Shown: in pieces, positions 11,544 through 21,620 of the stretch
Layout: every line of letters starts with the position of its first letter
Numbering within the stretch: position 1 is the stretch's first letter
Assembly (NCBI RefSeq): GCF_000830505.1
Contig: NZ_JXOK01000019.1
Location: 60,860 to 124,859, forward strand
Length of the DNA stretch: 64,000 nucleotides
Source of the DNA: Vibrio mytili
GTDB lineage: Bacteria; Pseudomonadota; Gammaproteobacteria; Enterobacterales; Vibrionaceae
Reading direction: 5' to 3'
Notes under the pieces: model-generated
Seen by the model: only the letters and a program-made list of their open reading frames with translations
Told to the model about the DNA's origin: nothing
Database searches by the model: none
Program-made: the position numbers and the translations under genes

Positions 11544-12284
11544 TTACCTCGTATGAATACTGAATTTACGCTCAACAAGCTTGAGTAAGCCTGTCGATAC
11601 ACTGGTAAAAAATAAAAATATAATGGCTACCGCCATATAGAACGTAAATGGCATTTTAGTCGAGCCCGCCGCTAAAGAACTGACCCTCACCATATCTTCT
11701 AAGCCAATAATTGAGACCAGTGCAGTGGTTTTAAGAAGCACTAACCAATTGTTTCCAAAGCCAGGCAATGCGTGACGCACCATCTGTGGTAACAGAATCC
11801 TTCTGAATGACATAGCCCCGCTCATGCCATAGGCTTTCGCAGCTTCGAGTTCACCTCTGTCGACGGCCATGATCGCGCCACGAAACGTTTCCGCCATGTA
11901 GGCCCCAAAAATAAAACCTATGGTCAAAACACCAGCGATGAAAGGACTGACATCAATATAATCTGGTAAGTATGATGTCCATTCATGATTTGGGTCGCTA
12001 GACGCAAACCACCCATTTAGCGTCTCATTGATAGAATAAAGGCTGTTATTTAAAAGTATTTGCCCACCGAAGAAAATCAGCATCATCAGAACCAAATCTG
12101 GGATACCACGGATAATGGTGGTATAGAGAGTGGCAACAGCTTTTGCCCATTTATAAGATGACAGTTTGGCGAGTGCACCCAACATGCCTAAAACCACCGC
12201 AAGTAACAGAGAAAGTACGGCGACTTCGATGGTTAATAAAGCGCCATGAAAAATGGACGCTTCGTATCCTTGCAAATCCAGCAT
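11544..12284 (-). CDS. Amino acid ABC transporter permease, HisQ/ArtQ type
   Basis: A 246-residue inner membrane permease, partner of the downstream HisM-like protein. The EAA loop ELEAAKAYGMSGAMSFRRIL lies near residues 150-169. A stretch of about 35 polar residues (about 85-120) between helices is longer than in E. coli HisQ. Only three bases separate it from the next gene. It is preceded by a terminator-like hairpin, so it is probably expressed at a lower level than the binding protein. Confidence 0.88.
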   Translation of the reverse strand: MLDLQGYEASIFHGALLTIEVAVLSLLLAVVLGMLGALAKLSSYKWAKAVATLYTTIIRGIPDLVLMMLIFFGGQILLNNSLYSINETLNGWFASSDPNHEWTSYLPDYIDVSPFIAGVLTIGFIFGAYMAETFRGAIMAVDRGELEAAKAYGMSGAMSFRRILLPQMVRHALPGFGNNWLVLLKTTALVSIIGLEDMVRVSSLAAGSTKMPFTFYMAVAIIFLFFTSVSTGLLKLVERKFSIHTR

Positions 12285-12310
12285 AGGTGAGTTCCTAGTC
12301 CCTAGACTAA

Positions 12311-12353
12311 AAAAATCGACCGCTGGCTACCTCTAGGAACAAGCCAACGGTCG
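12311..12353 (-). terminator. Attenuating hairpin after binding-protein gene
   Basis: On the minus strand CGACCGTTGGCT and AGCCAGCGGTCG make a 12-bp stem (one mismatch) followed by ATTTTTTT, inside the operon between the binding protein and the permeases. Such partial terminators usually keep binding-protein mRNA in excess. Confidence 0.75.
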
Positions 12354-12365
12354 CTTGTTTACCGC

Positions 12366-13136
12366 TTATTCGCCGTAAACATCGTAGTTAAAGTATTTAC
12401 TTGCGATTTCCTGGTAAACACCTTTCTCACGTAAAGATAGAATCGCAGCATCAAGTTTCTGAGTCAGATCTTTGTCTTGTTTACGCACCGCAATACCAAA
12501 ACCTTCACCGAACCATTTCGGATCTGTTAGTGATGGGCCAACGAACTCATACGCATCGCCACCTTCTTTTTTCAGCACACCTTCTTCTAACGCTGATGCA
12601 TCACCCAATACTGCGGCAACACGACCGTTGGCAAGGTCTAAGTATGCTTCATCGAAAGAGCCATAACGTACAATATCAATTTTATCGCCGTAGTTATCAG
12701 TCAAGTATTTGTCATGCGTTGTCGCACGTTGAACCGCGATTTTCTTACCGTCTAGATTGTCAAAGTCCAGACCTGCGCCTTTTTTAGCAATGAATTTATT
12801 TGGAATCAGTGCGTATTTGCCAGTAAAGTCGACTTTCTTTTTACGCTCGTCGGTAATTGACATAGCCGCAATGATTGCATCGTATTTGCGCGCCAACAGT
12901 GAAGGAATGATGCCATCCCAATCTTGCGCAACGATCTTACATTCAACCTGCATTTCTTTACATAAGGCATTCGCCATATCGACATCAAAGCCTTTCAAAG
13001 ATCCATCCGTTTCTGTCCAGCTAAATGGAGGATAGGCGCCTTCAATGCCAAAACGAACGGTTTTCCATTCTTTCGCTTGTGCAATTCCGGACACTGCTGT
13101 TGCAGCAAGCGTTGCTGCTAATAACCACTTTTTCAT
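12366..13136 (-). CDS. Periplasmic amino acid-binding protein (ArgT/HisJ-like)
   Basis: A 256-residue solute-binding protein. A signal peptide (MKKWLLAATLAATAVSGIAQA, cleavage near residue 21) precedes the family signature GFDVDMANALCKEM and the C-terminal KYFNYDVYGE. It resembles lysine/arginine/ornithine and histidine binders; the exact ligand is not clear. I place the start at the second ATG because AGGAG lies seven bases upstream of it and only one base from the first ATG (13142). It is the second gene of the uptake operon. Confidence 0.88.
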   Translation of the reverse strand: MKKWLLAATLAATAVSGIAQAKEWKTVRFGIEGAYPPFSWTETDGSLKGFDVDMANALCKEMQVECKIVAQDWDGIIPSLLARKYDAIIAAMSITDERKKKVDFTGKYALIPNKFIAKKGAGLDFDNLDGKKIAVQRATTHDKYLTDNYGDKIDIVRYGSFDEAYLDLANGRVAAVLGDASALEEGVLKKEGGDAYEFVGPSLTDPKWFGEGFGIAVRKQDKDLTQKLDAAILSLREKGVYQEIASKYFNYDVYGE

Positions 13137-13251
13137 TTCCATACTCCTGTGATTTATATTTTATTTCGTATTGTTTGTTGTGTTTATTTCAAGAGGCAGA
13201 AGAGTGCCGCTCAAAAAACCTTGTACTCGATCCTTCGTACTTGAAAAGATT

Positions 13252-14022
13252 CTAGTAAATAGAAGAGATAAACTGTTTTAAACGCTCTGACTCTGGGTTG
13301 GTAAACAACTGAGCGGGGTCACCTTGTTCCTCAACCAATCCTTGATGAAGAAACATGACATGACTCGACACATCACGAGCGAAAGCCATCTCGTGCGTCA
13401 CCACTAACATGGTTCTCCCCTCTTCTGCCAAATCTCTCATCACCCCGAGCACTTCTCCGACCAACTCGGGATCTAGTGCAGACGTTGGTTCATCGAATAA
13501 CATGACTTCTGGATCTACCGCCAGGGCACGTGCGATAGCGGCACGCTGTTGCTGACCACCAGACAAATGACCTGGGTAATAGTCTTTACGCTCGTATAAA
13601 CCGACTTTTTTGAGTAATAGTTCTGCGTTTTCAATAGCCTGAGATTTTGGCACCCCTAGAACATGAACAGGCGCTTCAATAACATTTTCTAACACGGTTA
13701 AGTGCGACCAAAGATTAAAACCTTGGAACACCATAGCAAGACGTGATCGAATGCGCTGAACTTGTTTTTCGTTGGCAGGAACGGGTTCACCAGAGCGGTT
13801 ATTTTTCATCTGAATGAGCTCACCATTTACCCAGATATCTCCGGCTGTTGGTGTCTCTAATAGATTAATACATCTAAGAAAAGTACTCTTGCCTGAGCCG
13901 GAAGAGCCAATAATAGAAATAACGTCGCCTTTGTGCGCGGCAAGAGAAATACCCTTTAGGACTTCGTTTTGTCCAAACGTTTTGTGCAGGTTTTTTATAT
14001 CTAGCGCTGGTACATCATTCAT
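13252..14022 (-). CDS. Amino acid ABC transporter ATP-binding protein (HisP-like)
   Basis: A 256-residue ATPase that powers the importer from the cytoplasmic face. Walker A GSSGSGKST (about 39-47), Q-loop FQGFNLW, signature LSGGQQQRAAIARAL, Walker B VMLFDEPTSALD and the switch His in VVTHEM are all intact. It is the first gene of the operon, which runs right to left through the binding protein and two permeases. HisP-type extra residues after the Q-loop support a basic amino acid importer. Confidence 0.92.
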   Translation of the reverse strand: MNDVPALDIKNLHKTFGQNEVLKGISLAAHKGDVISIIGSSGSGKSTFLRCINLLETPTAGDIWVNGELIQMKNNRSGEPVPANEKQVQRIRSRLAMVFQGFNLWSHLTVLENVIEAPVHVLGVPKSQAIENAELLLKKVGLYERKDYYPGHLSGGQQQRAAIARALAVDPEVMLFDEPTSALDPELVGEVLGVMRDLAEEGRTMLVVTHEMAFARDVSSHVMFLHQGLVEEQGDPAQLFTNPESERLKQFISSIY

Positions 14023-14209
14023 GCGCTTAACTCCCTGTGTCTTTTCACTGCTTTACGGGACTCCGCCCATCTAATTTGGAACAAAGTAGCATCACGCTCA
14101 TAAACTTGCAACAAATCATTAACCTAGATAACTCGAATAGAAAGACATGATATCCAAATTTTTATGCAAAATATAGCGACATATGCTTTTATTCTTGAAT
14201 ATTTGACAT

Positions 14210-14234
14210 AAAAAAGCCCCTAAAACTAGGGGCT
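14210..14234 (-). terminator. Terminator of poly-Gly lipoprotein gene
   Basis: AGCCCCTA/TAGGGGCT with a 4-base loop is followed by TTTTT on the minus strand, about 55 bases past the stop of the gene ending at 14288. Confidence 0.8.
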
Positions 14235-14287
14235 AGATAAATTATAAAAGTGTTAGTTGGTTCTAGTTTAGTCAATCAATACGAGTA

Positions 14288-15736
14288 CTAATTAGTGCGC
14301 TCTAAGCGTAATGTCTTCGTTTTGGCCATTCGGTTATTAACGCTTCTAACTTCTTGTTCATTCATCACAATGCCCAATGCATCTTTTGTCGTGCTCGTGC
14401 CGTCTTCGTTGGCAAACGCAGTCATAAAGTCTGTTGCTTTTAAGTCACTTTGATCTTCAGTAAACACATAACTTTGCGTCATGTTTGAACCACTTGATAC
14501 CACTAGCCCACTAATACCAGAAATACTTGAGTAGTCCAACTTAGGAACAACAACCTTACCGCTGATCAATGAGTAAACTGAATGTCGAACAATGTATGGC
14601 ACCGAATTTACACTTTTCCCTTGTTGGTAGGTCAAACGCTGTAAACCATTTTCATCGCCTAGAGCAATACTGTCACGCACATAAACATTGCCATTTGATA
14701 CACCTGGCTTAGTATTTTGGGTATTGCTAACCGAGAATAATGAAGATTCATCTACAACAACGCGCCAGTCGTCTGATACCACGTCAGTGTAAGTCGCATT
14801 CCAACCATTGGTTGCAATTGTGCCTTCGACGCTAAAGGCCCATTGATCACCTTTCAAACTGTCTGGATGGTAAAAAGCATTCCCTTTCGCGACTTCAGCC
14901 AAACGATAAGAAAAGTTGCGGTAAATGGCGTCGATATCAATCGTTTTAAAGTTGATGCCCGAATTGCTGACAGACGGTGTGGATTGGTTTCCTGCAAACA
15001 CCATTCGATTATCGTTCCAACCATCGAATCCGTACTGATATAAAGATGCTCGTGAACCGGTTCTATATTGAGCAACCATGGTCTTTTCATCTTTTACTGC
15101 GGATAACTTTTGACCATTAGTAAAACGCGATTCGTTTGCTTCAACGGTGTCATATTGAGAATCGAAGTAAAACGTTGAGAACGGATTACCCGATGCGTCT
15201 TCTGCAGCTTTATAGTCTAGGTTACTTTTATTGACCATTGCATCATTGCTACCAGTCAAACAAGTAGTGTTGCTAACATTCGATTGAGCAGATAGGTATA
15301 CGTTGCGTAGTGAAGAATCTGCTTCTAGAAGCGCTTTAGTAAACGTTAATGCGTTAATGACCGTTCCGTCCACTTCTTGGATCGTTACACTACCGCCATC
15401 TGGTATAGACTGGCGAATAATCGTCAATTTATCGTTACTTGCCGTCACTAAGTCACCAACACGGTTACCCGACGCATCAGAGTAATAAGCGGTAAGCTGA
15501 GTATCTAATACTCCACCAATTCTATGATAATTCAGGACCTCCACAACACCATTAGTTGTATTACGATCATAGATAGTACAAGAGCCGTTGCTATCTAACG
15601 TCTGTGTCTTAGGTGTTACGAACGTAAAGTTGTACTGAGTTTGAGGCGCACCGCCGCCACCGCCGCCACCTCCGCCACAACCGACCATGATTCCTGAGAT
15701 GATTGCCACTAAAGGCACTATTTTGAGCTTTTTCAT
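14288..15736 (-). CDS. Putative lipoprotein with poly-glycine linker
   Basis: A 482-residue protein I do not recognise. The start is a lipoprotein signal (Lys-rich, hydrophobic, then MVGC with the lipidated Cys at residue 20), followed by nine consecutive glycines encoded by a GGC/GGT-rich repeat. The rest is rich in Ser/Thr/Asn/Asp with predicted beta character and few Cys (in SNGSCTIYD and NTTCLTG). This layout resembles surface-exposed Vibrio lipoproteins. It is monocistronic with its own terminator and is divergent from the DUF3360 gene. A candidate FNR-type site lies in the shared upstream region. Confidence 0.7.
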   Translation of the reverse strand: MKKLKIVPLVAIISGIMVGCGGGGGGGGGAPQTQYNFTFVTPKTQTLDSNGSCTIYDRNTTNGVVEVLNYHRIGGVLDTQLTAYYSDASGNRVGDLVTASNDKLTIIRQSIPDGGSVTIQEVDGTVINALTFTKALLEADSSLRNVYLSAQSNVSNTTCLTGSNDAMVNKSNLDYKAAEDASGNPFSTFYFDSQYDTVEANESRFTNGQKLSAVKDEKTMVAQYRTGSRASLYQYGFDGWNDNRMVFAGNQSTPSVSNSGINFKTIDIDAIYRNFSYRLAEVAKGNAFYHPDSLKGDQWAFSVEGTIATNGWNATYTDVVSDDWRVVVDESSLFSVSNTQNTKPGVSNGNVYVRDSIALGDENGLQRLTYQQGKSVNSVPYIVRHSVYSLISGKVVVPKLDYSSISGISGLVVSSGSNMTQSYVFTEDQSDLKATDFMTAFANEDGTSTTKDALGIVMNEQEVRSVNNRMAKTKTLRLERTN

Positions 15737-16245
15737 GTCTTCTTCCTAAATAAGTCAAGCGGCAATAGATAGCCATAAATTCGTCATTTTTAGGAACTAA
15801 GCAAAAATGAAGCCAAGTTTTCACCACCCGATAGAACATCAGGGGATATTTCATTGATATGTGAAATGTGACCTGATAACGCTAACTCAACTCAAGTTAT
15901 GTAATGAAATTACACACTTAAGCGCTATATGATCGACGCAACCCGCCGTTTTGTAGCAAAGTTTCAGATATAGTTCTAAAGTGATCTAAATCAATCACTC
16001 TTTATAGTTATGTTGATAGACTCCAGCCATAAAATGAGGATTTTCCTGTGCCTCAGCACAATCATAATAATAGCAACGTTATAAATCAGTTATTGGCTAT
16101 GCTTAAGCACGTAAATTGAGTGCTACAAGTCTAATGACCGCCGGCGACGACTGTCCGATTGAGATACTTCAGTTCGACACAACACTGGCACTTATTTAAG
16201 AGTTCATACTTAAGAATTCATAACTTTAAAATATATGAGGAATCT
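15737..16245. promoter_or_regulatory. Divergent regulatory region with FNR/CRP-like site
   Basis: A 509-base gene-free region between the lipoprotein and DUF3360 genes. At 15981-15994 GTGATCTAAATCAA matches the FNR consensus TTGAT-N4-ATCAA at nine of ten positions and may also bind CRP-like factors. About 250 transcribed bases could form a long 5' leader for the DUF3360 gene; no known riboswitch is recognisable by eye. Confidence 0.4.
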
Positions 16246-17793
16246 ATGTCAGACGCAGTGAATAAAGCGCATTCTGATTCAGATATCGAGACCAAAAGCT
16301 ACCGTGAGCTTCATCGTCCAGCATCTGAGTTCGCCAGTCGTTCAGACTATCTAGACCACGAACTGCAAATCATGAAGCCACGTCGTTTCGGCTTAAACTT
16401 GCCAGGTCGTGATTTCCGTTTTGAGCTTGAAGATTTTGTTCCAGCTATTGCGGGTACTATCGGCATTATTGCGATGTATTCTGCAGTAATGATGTCTTGG
16501 GCTGAAGGTTTAACCCAAGCATGGGACCATGTGCATTTGACCAAAGAGTTCGCAATTGAAGTCGCTCGTGTCGAAATGCTGATCCCTGCTCTTCTTTTCT
16601 GTATTTTAGCTTCAGGTGTTTTTAACCCTAAAGCAAACCTCGCCGGTAACCATGGCCCAATGATTCCATTGATCGGTACTATCGCTCTAGCAGGTGCTCA
16701 CCCTCTTGCTCTTGCCATTCTGATCGGTATTTTTGGTCTTCTACTCTCATTTTTTAAAGGCGGCTCAAAACTCGTCAACCTCACTTCTGAAGGCACCGCC
16801 GGTGGTTTGCTTATTTTCTTAGGCCTAACAGGTACGATTAGCCAAATCAACTCCATTCAATCCTGGGCAACAGGGCTGGAGTCTGCCGATGTTGCCGCTG
16901 GTAGCATGGGTTACGTTGGCTTTGTTGTTCTTGGTATCACAGTCGCTATCTATGCTTATCTTGCGAAAATCAACAAACGTTGGTTGGCAATTCCAGTGTG
17001 TGCATTCACCGGTCTTGCGATTGCGCTGGTTCTTGGTGCTGGCTTTGACATTGTATTCGAGACAAAAACAGGTCTGCCAAACCTTAATCCAGTTTACTGG
17101 TGGGGCAGCACCGAGGAAGGTTGGATGCTTGGTTTACCAACTGCAGAGCACTTTATCGCATCATTACCATTCGCGATTCTTGCTGTTGCGATGTGGTCAC
17201 CAGATTTCCTTGGCCACCGTATCTTCCAGGAAATGAACTACCCACGTAAGACAGAAAAAGTACTGATGGACGTGGATGACACCATGACGATGTGTTCTTT
17301 CCGTCAGATGGTCGGTACTGCTGTTGGTGGCGGTAACATCACGTCATCTTGGGGAACTTACATGATCCCAGCGGCTATCGCGAAACGTCCAATTCCGGCA
17401 GGTGCGATTCTTCTAGGCTCTCTATGTATTATCGTTGCGATTCTTGGTTTCCCAATGGACGTTGCAGTATGGCCACCAGTCATGCGCGTCGCGCTGCTTG
17501 TCGGTGTATCGCTTCCTTTACTTGAAGCAGGTATGCAGATGGTGCGTGACACAAAAGATTCACAAGCAGCGGGTATCTGTATCTTTGCATCTATCGTCGC
17601 TAACCCAGTGCTAGCTTGGGCATTAACCATGTTCCTAGATAACAACGGATTAATTGGCGACAAAGAACGTGCATCACGCTTGTCATTCATGGATAAAATT
17701 ATTATTCCTGTCACTGTCTTTATTATCTGTTTAGTTGCTATGCTTGCTGTTGGTATGCTAGAAGATCAATATGGATTAAAAGCTTGGCTATAA
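16246..17793 (+). CDS. DUF3360 family multi-spanning membrane protein
   Basis: A 515-residue inner membrane protein with about 11-12 hydrophobic segments. The N-terminal 60 residues are soluble (RPASEFASRSDYLDHELQ). The conserved AGNHGPMIPLIG motif and overall size resemble SulP/NCS2-like permeases, and the sequence fits the Vibrio-enriched DUF3360 family; substrate unknown. The ATG at 16246 has GAGG six bases upstream and is preferred over 16159. A strong terminator follows. The FNR-like site upstream and pflB next door make anaerobic control plausible, but this is inference. Confidence 0.75.
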   Translation: MSDAVNKAHSDSDIETKSYRELHRPASEFASRSDYLDHELQIMKPRRFGLNLPGRDFRFELEDFVPAIAGTIGIIAMYSAVMMSWAEGLTQAWDHVHLTKEFAIEVARVEMLIPALLFCILASGVFNPKANLAGNHGPMIPLIGTIALAGAHPLALAILIGIFGLLLSFFKGGSKLVNLTSEGTAGGLLIFLGLTGTISQINSIQSWATGLESADVAAGSMGYVGFVVLGITVAIYAYLAKINKRWLAIPVCAFTGLAIALVLGAGFDIVFETKTGLPNLNPVYWWGSTEEGWMLGLPTAEHFIASLPFAILAVAMWSPDFLGHRIFQEMNYPRKTEKVLMDVDDTMTMCSFRQMVGTAVGGGNITSSWGTYMIPAAIAKRPIPAGAILLGSLCIIVAILGFPMDVAVWPPVMRVALLVGVSLPLLEAGMQMVRDTKDSQAAGICIFASIVANPVLAWALTMFLDNNGLIGDKERASRLSFMDKIIIPVTVFIICLVAMLAVGMLEDQYGLKAWL

Positions 17794-18099
17794 TAAAGCT
17801 ATAATTTCAACAAATATGTGGGTAGCGCTGGTCGCTACCCCATTTTTATCGCATTTTTTGAAGATTTATTGATTTAGTTTAAGGTTTGCAAAAAAATTTT
17901 AGTTTAGTCTTTCACTATAGGTTAACGAAACGGCGTTAATTTGTAGTGACAATATTTATAGTTTTACTACCCAGTATTGTGAATTTGAGACTATAAATAT
18001 TGTTATTCATAAGAGTGTACTGTTCCTCACCTGAACGAGGATAGCTGGCTCAACGGCGAAGCAGTGCGTATTTTTTTCTACTAAAAAGGTAGGTATGTC
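17794..18099 (+). promoter_or_regulatory. pflB upstream region with large inverted repeat
   Basis: A 306-base region holding the DUF3360 terminator (17820-17847) and the pflB promoter/leader. A perfect 14-bp inverted repeat, ACAATATTTATAGT at 17949-17962 and its complement at 17990-18003, encloses 27 bases and ends 96 bases before the pflB ATG. It could be a paired operator or an mRNA stem. A GGTAGG precedes the ATG. Confidence 0.5.
17820..17847 (+). terminator. Terminator of DUF3360 gene
   Basis: GGGTAGCG/CGCTACCC stem with a short loop followed by CATTTTT, 27 bases after the stop codon. Confidence 0.8.
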
Positions 18100-20376
18100 A
18101 TGGCAGAGCAATTTGCTAAAGCTTGGGAAGGTTTTGCTGAAGGTGATTGGCAAAACGAAGTAAACGTTCGTGATTTCATTCAGAAAAACTATTCTCCGTA
18201 TGAAGGCGACGAATCTTTCCTAGTTTCTGAAGGTACTGAAGCAACTAACAAGCTTTGGGCTAAGGTAATGGAAGGTATCAAACAAGAAAACTCGACTCAC
18301 GCTCCAGTTGACTTTGATACTTCAGTTATCTCTACCATCACTGCTCACGATGCAGGCTACATCGAGAAAGATCTTGAAACTATCGTTGGTCTACAAACTG
18401 ACGCTCCGCTGAAACGTGCGATCATCCCTAACGGTGGTATCCGCATGGTTGAAGGTTCATGCAAAGCATACAATCGTGAGCTAGATCCGCAAGTTAAGAA
18501 AATCTACACAGAATACCGTAAAACACACAACCAAGGCGTTTTCGACATCTACACGCCACAGATCATGGCGTGTCGTAAATCTGGCGTACTGACTGGTCTT
18601 CCAGATGCTTACGGTCGTGGTCGTATCATCGGTGACTACCGTCGTATTGCTCTATACGGTATTGATTTCCTAATGAAGGATAAATTCGCACAGTTCTCTT
18701 CTCTACAAGAGCGTTTCGAGAACGGCGAAGACCTACAAATGACAATGCAGCTTCGTGAAGAGATCGCTGAGCAACATCGTGCGCTAGGTCAAATCAAAGA
18801 AATGGCTGCTAAATACGGTTGTGACATTTCTCGTCCTGCTGAAACTGCACAAGAAGCTATCCAGTGGACTTACTTCGGTTACCTAGCTGCTGTTAAATCT
18901 CAAAACGGCGCGGCAATGTCTCTAGGCCGTACTTCTACGTTCCTAGACATCTTCATTGAGCGTGATATCGCTGCTGGTCGCATCACTGAAGACCAAGCTC
19001 AAGAAATGATCGACCACTTCGTAATGAAGCTACGTATGGTTCGTTTCCTACGTACTCCTGAGTACGATGATCTGTTCTCTGGTGACCCAATCTGGGCAAC
19101 TGAGTCTATGGGTGGTATGGGTCTTGACGGACGTACACTGGTTACTCGTACAAACTTCCGTTTCCTAAACTCTCTATACACAATGGGTCCTTCTCCAGAG
19201 CCGAACATCACTGTTCTTTGGTCTGAGCAACTACCTGAAGGCTTCAAGAAGTTCTGTGCGAAAGTATCTATCGATACTTCTTCTATCCAGTACGAAAACG
19301 ACGACCTAATGCGTCCAGACATGAACTCTGACGACTACGCAATCGCATGTTGTGTATCTCCAATGGTTGTTGGTAAGCAAATGCAGTTCTTCGGTGCTCG
19401 TGCTAACCTTGCGAAAACTATGCTTTACACCATCAACGGTGGTGTGGATGAGAAGCTAAAAATCCAAGTTGGTCCACAAATGCCTAAGATCGAAGGCGAT
19501 GTACTGAACTACGATGAGTTGTGGGAGAAAATGGACCACTTCATGGATTGGCTAGCGAAGCAGTACGTGACTGCACTAAACGCAATCCACTTCATGCACG
19601 ACAAGTACAGCTACGAAGCGTCTCTAATGGCTCTACATGACCGTGACGTTAAACGTACAATGGCTTGTGGTATCGCTGGTCTTTCTGTGGCTGCTGACTC
19701 TCTGTCTGCAATCAAATACGCTACAGTTAAACCTATTCGTGATGAAAACGGTCTAGCGATCGACTTCGAAATCGAAGGCGACTACCCTAAATTCGGTAAC
19801 AACGACCCACGCGTTGATGACATCGCATGTGAACTTGTTTCTGTATTTATGGGCAAAATCCGTAAGCTTAAGACTTACCGCGACGCAATCCCTACTCAGT
19901 CAATTCTTACTATCACTTCAAACGTGGTTTACGGTAAGAAAACGGGTAACACACCTGATGGTCGTCGTGCTGGTGCTCCATTTGCTCCAGGTGCAAACCC
20001 AATGCACGGTCGCGATGAGAAAGGTGCGGTTGCATCATTAACTTCAGTTGCAAAACTGCCGTTTGCTGACGCACAAGATGGTATCTCTTACACCTTCTCG
20101 ATCGTACCTAACGCTCTAGGTAAAGATGAAGGTTCTCAACGCGCTAACCTTGCTGGTCTGATGGATGGTTACTTCCACCACGAAGCAGGTATTGAAGGTG
20201 GTCAACACCTAAACGTGAACGTTCTTAACCGCGAAACTCTAGAAGACGCTGTTAAGCACCCAGAGAAATACCCTCAGCTTACAATCCGTGTCTCTGGTTA
20301 CGCAGTACGCTTTAACTCTCTAACTGCAGAGCAACAAGCTGACGTAATCGCACGTACATTCACTGAGTCTCTATAA
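18100..20376 (+). CDS. pflB: Formate acetyltransferase (pyruvate formate-lyase)
   Basis: A 758-residue glycyl-radical enzyme that splits pyruvate with CoA into acetyl-CoA and formate under anaerobic conditions. The adjacent catalytic cysteines are in IACCVSP (about residues 412-418) and the radical Gly is in RVSGYAVRF close to the C-terminus. Length matches E. coli PflB (760). Codon use is strongly biased toward a small codon set (CTA/CTT Leu, GGT Gly), as in highly expressed genes. The activase gene pflA lies 1.2 kb downstream. Confidence 0.97.
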   Translation: MAEQFAKAWEGFAEGDWQNEVNVRDFIQKNYSPYEGDESFLVSEGTEATNKLWAKVMEGIKQENSTHAPVDFDTSVISTITAHDAGYIEKDLETIVGLQTDAPLKRAIIPNGGIRMVEGSCKAYNRELDPQVKKIYTEYRKTHNQGVFDIYTPQIMACRKSGVLTGLPDAYGRGRIIGDYRRIALYGIDFLMKDKFAQFSSLQERFENGEDLQMTMQLREEIAEQHRALGQIKEMAAKYGCDISRPAETAQEAIQWTYFGYLAAVKSQNGAAMSLGRTSTFLDIFIERDIAAGRITEDQAQEMIDHFVMKLRMVRFLRTPEYDDLFSGDPIWATESMGGMGLDGRTLVTRTNFRFLNSLYTMGPSPEPNITVLWSEQLPEGFKKFCAKVSIDTSSIQYENDDLMRPDMNSDDYAIACCVSPMVVGKQMQFFGARANLAKTMLYTINGGVDEKLKIQVGPQMPKIEGDVLNYDELWEKMDHFMDWLAKQYVTALNAIHFMHDKYSYEASLMALHDRDVKRTMACGIAGLSVAADSLSAIKYATVKPIRDENGLAIDFEIEGDYPKFGNNDPRVDDIACELVSVFMGKIRKLKTYRDAIPTQSILTITSNVVYGKKTGNTPDGRRAGAPFAPGANPMHGRDEKGAVASLTSVAKLPFADAQDGISYTFSIVPNALGKDEGSQRANLAGLMDGYFHHEAGIEGGQHLNVNVLNRETLEDAVKHPEKYPQLTIRVSGYAVRFNSLTAEQQADVIARTFTESL

Positions 20377-20407
20377 TAACTCTCTGAAATAACGTAGATT
20401 GATACAA

Positions 20408-20442
20408 CAAAGGCTGATGCTACAAAGCATCAGCCTTTTTTT
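20408..20442 (+). terminator. Terminator of pflB
   Basis: AAAGGCTGATGC/GCATCAGCCTTT, an 11-12 bp stem with a short loop followed by a T-run, 32 bases after the pflB stop. Confidence 0.9.
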
Positions 20443-20519
20443 ATCTCTAGAGTCAAACTTGTGACTTGGCAAAAGATTTCGCTGTCATTCTTTCGTATGA
20501 TGCATAAAAAAGCGAGTAA

Positions 20520-21506
20520 ATGAAGTATATGAAACTCAGCAAACTATTTGTTATTCCCCTTTTGTCTCCTGTTGCCTTTGCATCGACACAGTCCACCCTC
20601 TCTTTTACGCTCGACAACGATGGAGTTTTTGGCGTTGACCACGATTATACCAATGGCGTATTTTTCTCATACGCAACGGGTCAGCTACGAAAGCAGAGCG
20701 AATGGGATTGGCTTAGTCTTCACCAATCCAACACAGAAAACATCGATAAAATCGAGTTAGTATTCGGTCATAAAATGTGGACGCCAAGTGACATAGAAGC
20801 CGATTACCCTCTTGCCAATGATCGCCCCTATGCTGGCTATCTCCACACTGAAATCAACTACCTTTCTCTGACTTCAGACAAAGCGATTCGCTACAATTTT
20901 ACGATTGGTGCAACGGGTGACAGCGCCCTATCTGAAAAAGCACAGCTATTTGTGCATAATATTACTGGCTCGCCGGATCCAAATGGATGGGAGTATCAAA
21001 TCGATGACAAAGTCGCCTTCAGTGTCGGCTATCGAGCTTTCAATAAATTACTACGTAGTGACGAAAACACAACACAATGGGAAATCACCAACGTTAACAA
21101 CATTAACGCCGGTAACTTTCGTAGCGATATTTCTCAAGGAGTCATGTTTCGTTGGGGTACTCACCTCGCCAACAGCATAGGCGCCGCAAACATCAGTGTG
21201 GAAAGTCCCTTCTCGGCCAGCATGTTAGCCAAAAATACCAGTAGCTGGTTCGTCTTTGGAGGTTTCGAAGGTCACTACCGCTTTAATGACATGACCATCG
21301 AAGGCAAGCGCTCAGGTATACCCGGATCCCAGAAAGCCTATGATGTAGACTTAGAGCATTGGCAAGCAAGCGCAGTCGCAGGCGCTACTTGGTATACCGA
21401 GAATGTGGGAGCCAGTTTAACGATGACAATAAAGACGCCAGATTATAAACAGCCTCACACCGACGTTTATGGCACGGGCTCTCTTTCTGTTTTTGCGTTC
21501 TTCTAA
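20520..21506 (+). CDS. Lipid A deacylase LpxR-family outer membrane protein (DUF2219)
   Basis: A 328-residue outer membrane beta-barrel. A signal peptide ends near AFA (about residue 21) and is followed by the LpxR-type motif LDNDGVFGVDHDYTNG, whose Asn/Asp and Thr residues correspond to the active-site and calcium-binding area of Salmonella LpxR (319 residues), a 3'-O-deacylase of lipid A. The C-terminal Phe fits barrel assembly. The start could be the ATG at 20520 or at 20529. It separates pflB from pflA but has its own upstream terminator, so it is probably not functionally tied to them. Confidence 0.75.
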   Translation: MKYMKLSKLFVIPLLSPVAFASTQSTLSFTLDNDGVFGVDHDYTNGVFFSYATGQLRKQSEWDWLSLHQSNTENIDKIELVFGHKMWTPSDIEADYPLANDRPYAGYLHTEINYLSLTSDKAIRYNFTIGATGDSALSEKAQLFVHNITGSPDPNGWEYQIDDKVAFSVGYRAFNKLLRSDENTTQWEITNVNNINAGNFRSDISQGVMFRWGTHLANSIGAANISVESPFSASMLAKNTSSWFVFGGFEGHYRFNDMTIEGKRSGIPGSQKAYDVDLEHWQASAVAGATWYTENVGASLTMTIKTPDYKQPHTDVYGTGSLSVFAFF

Positions 21507-21620
21507 ACAATGATTCTCAATACAGCAATAAGTTGCACTAACTTAAGCAAGGTTAAGCTGTTTTAACCCTGATTTTTGTAATAAAATAACAGTTAAAGTC
21601 AATAAGAATGAGAGCAAAAG

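Noticed and set aside
12401..12787. 128-codon plus-strand open frame
   Set aside because: Antisense to the amino acid-binding protein gene; composition is typical of a shadow frame.
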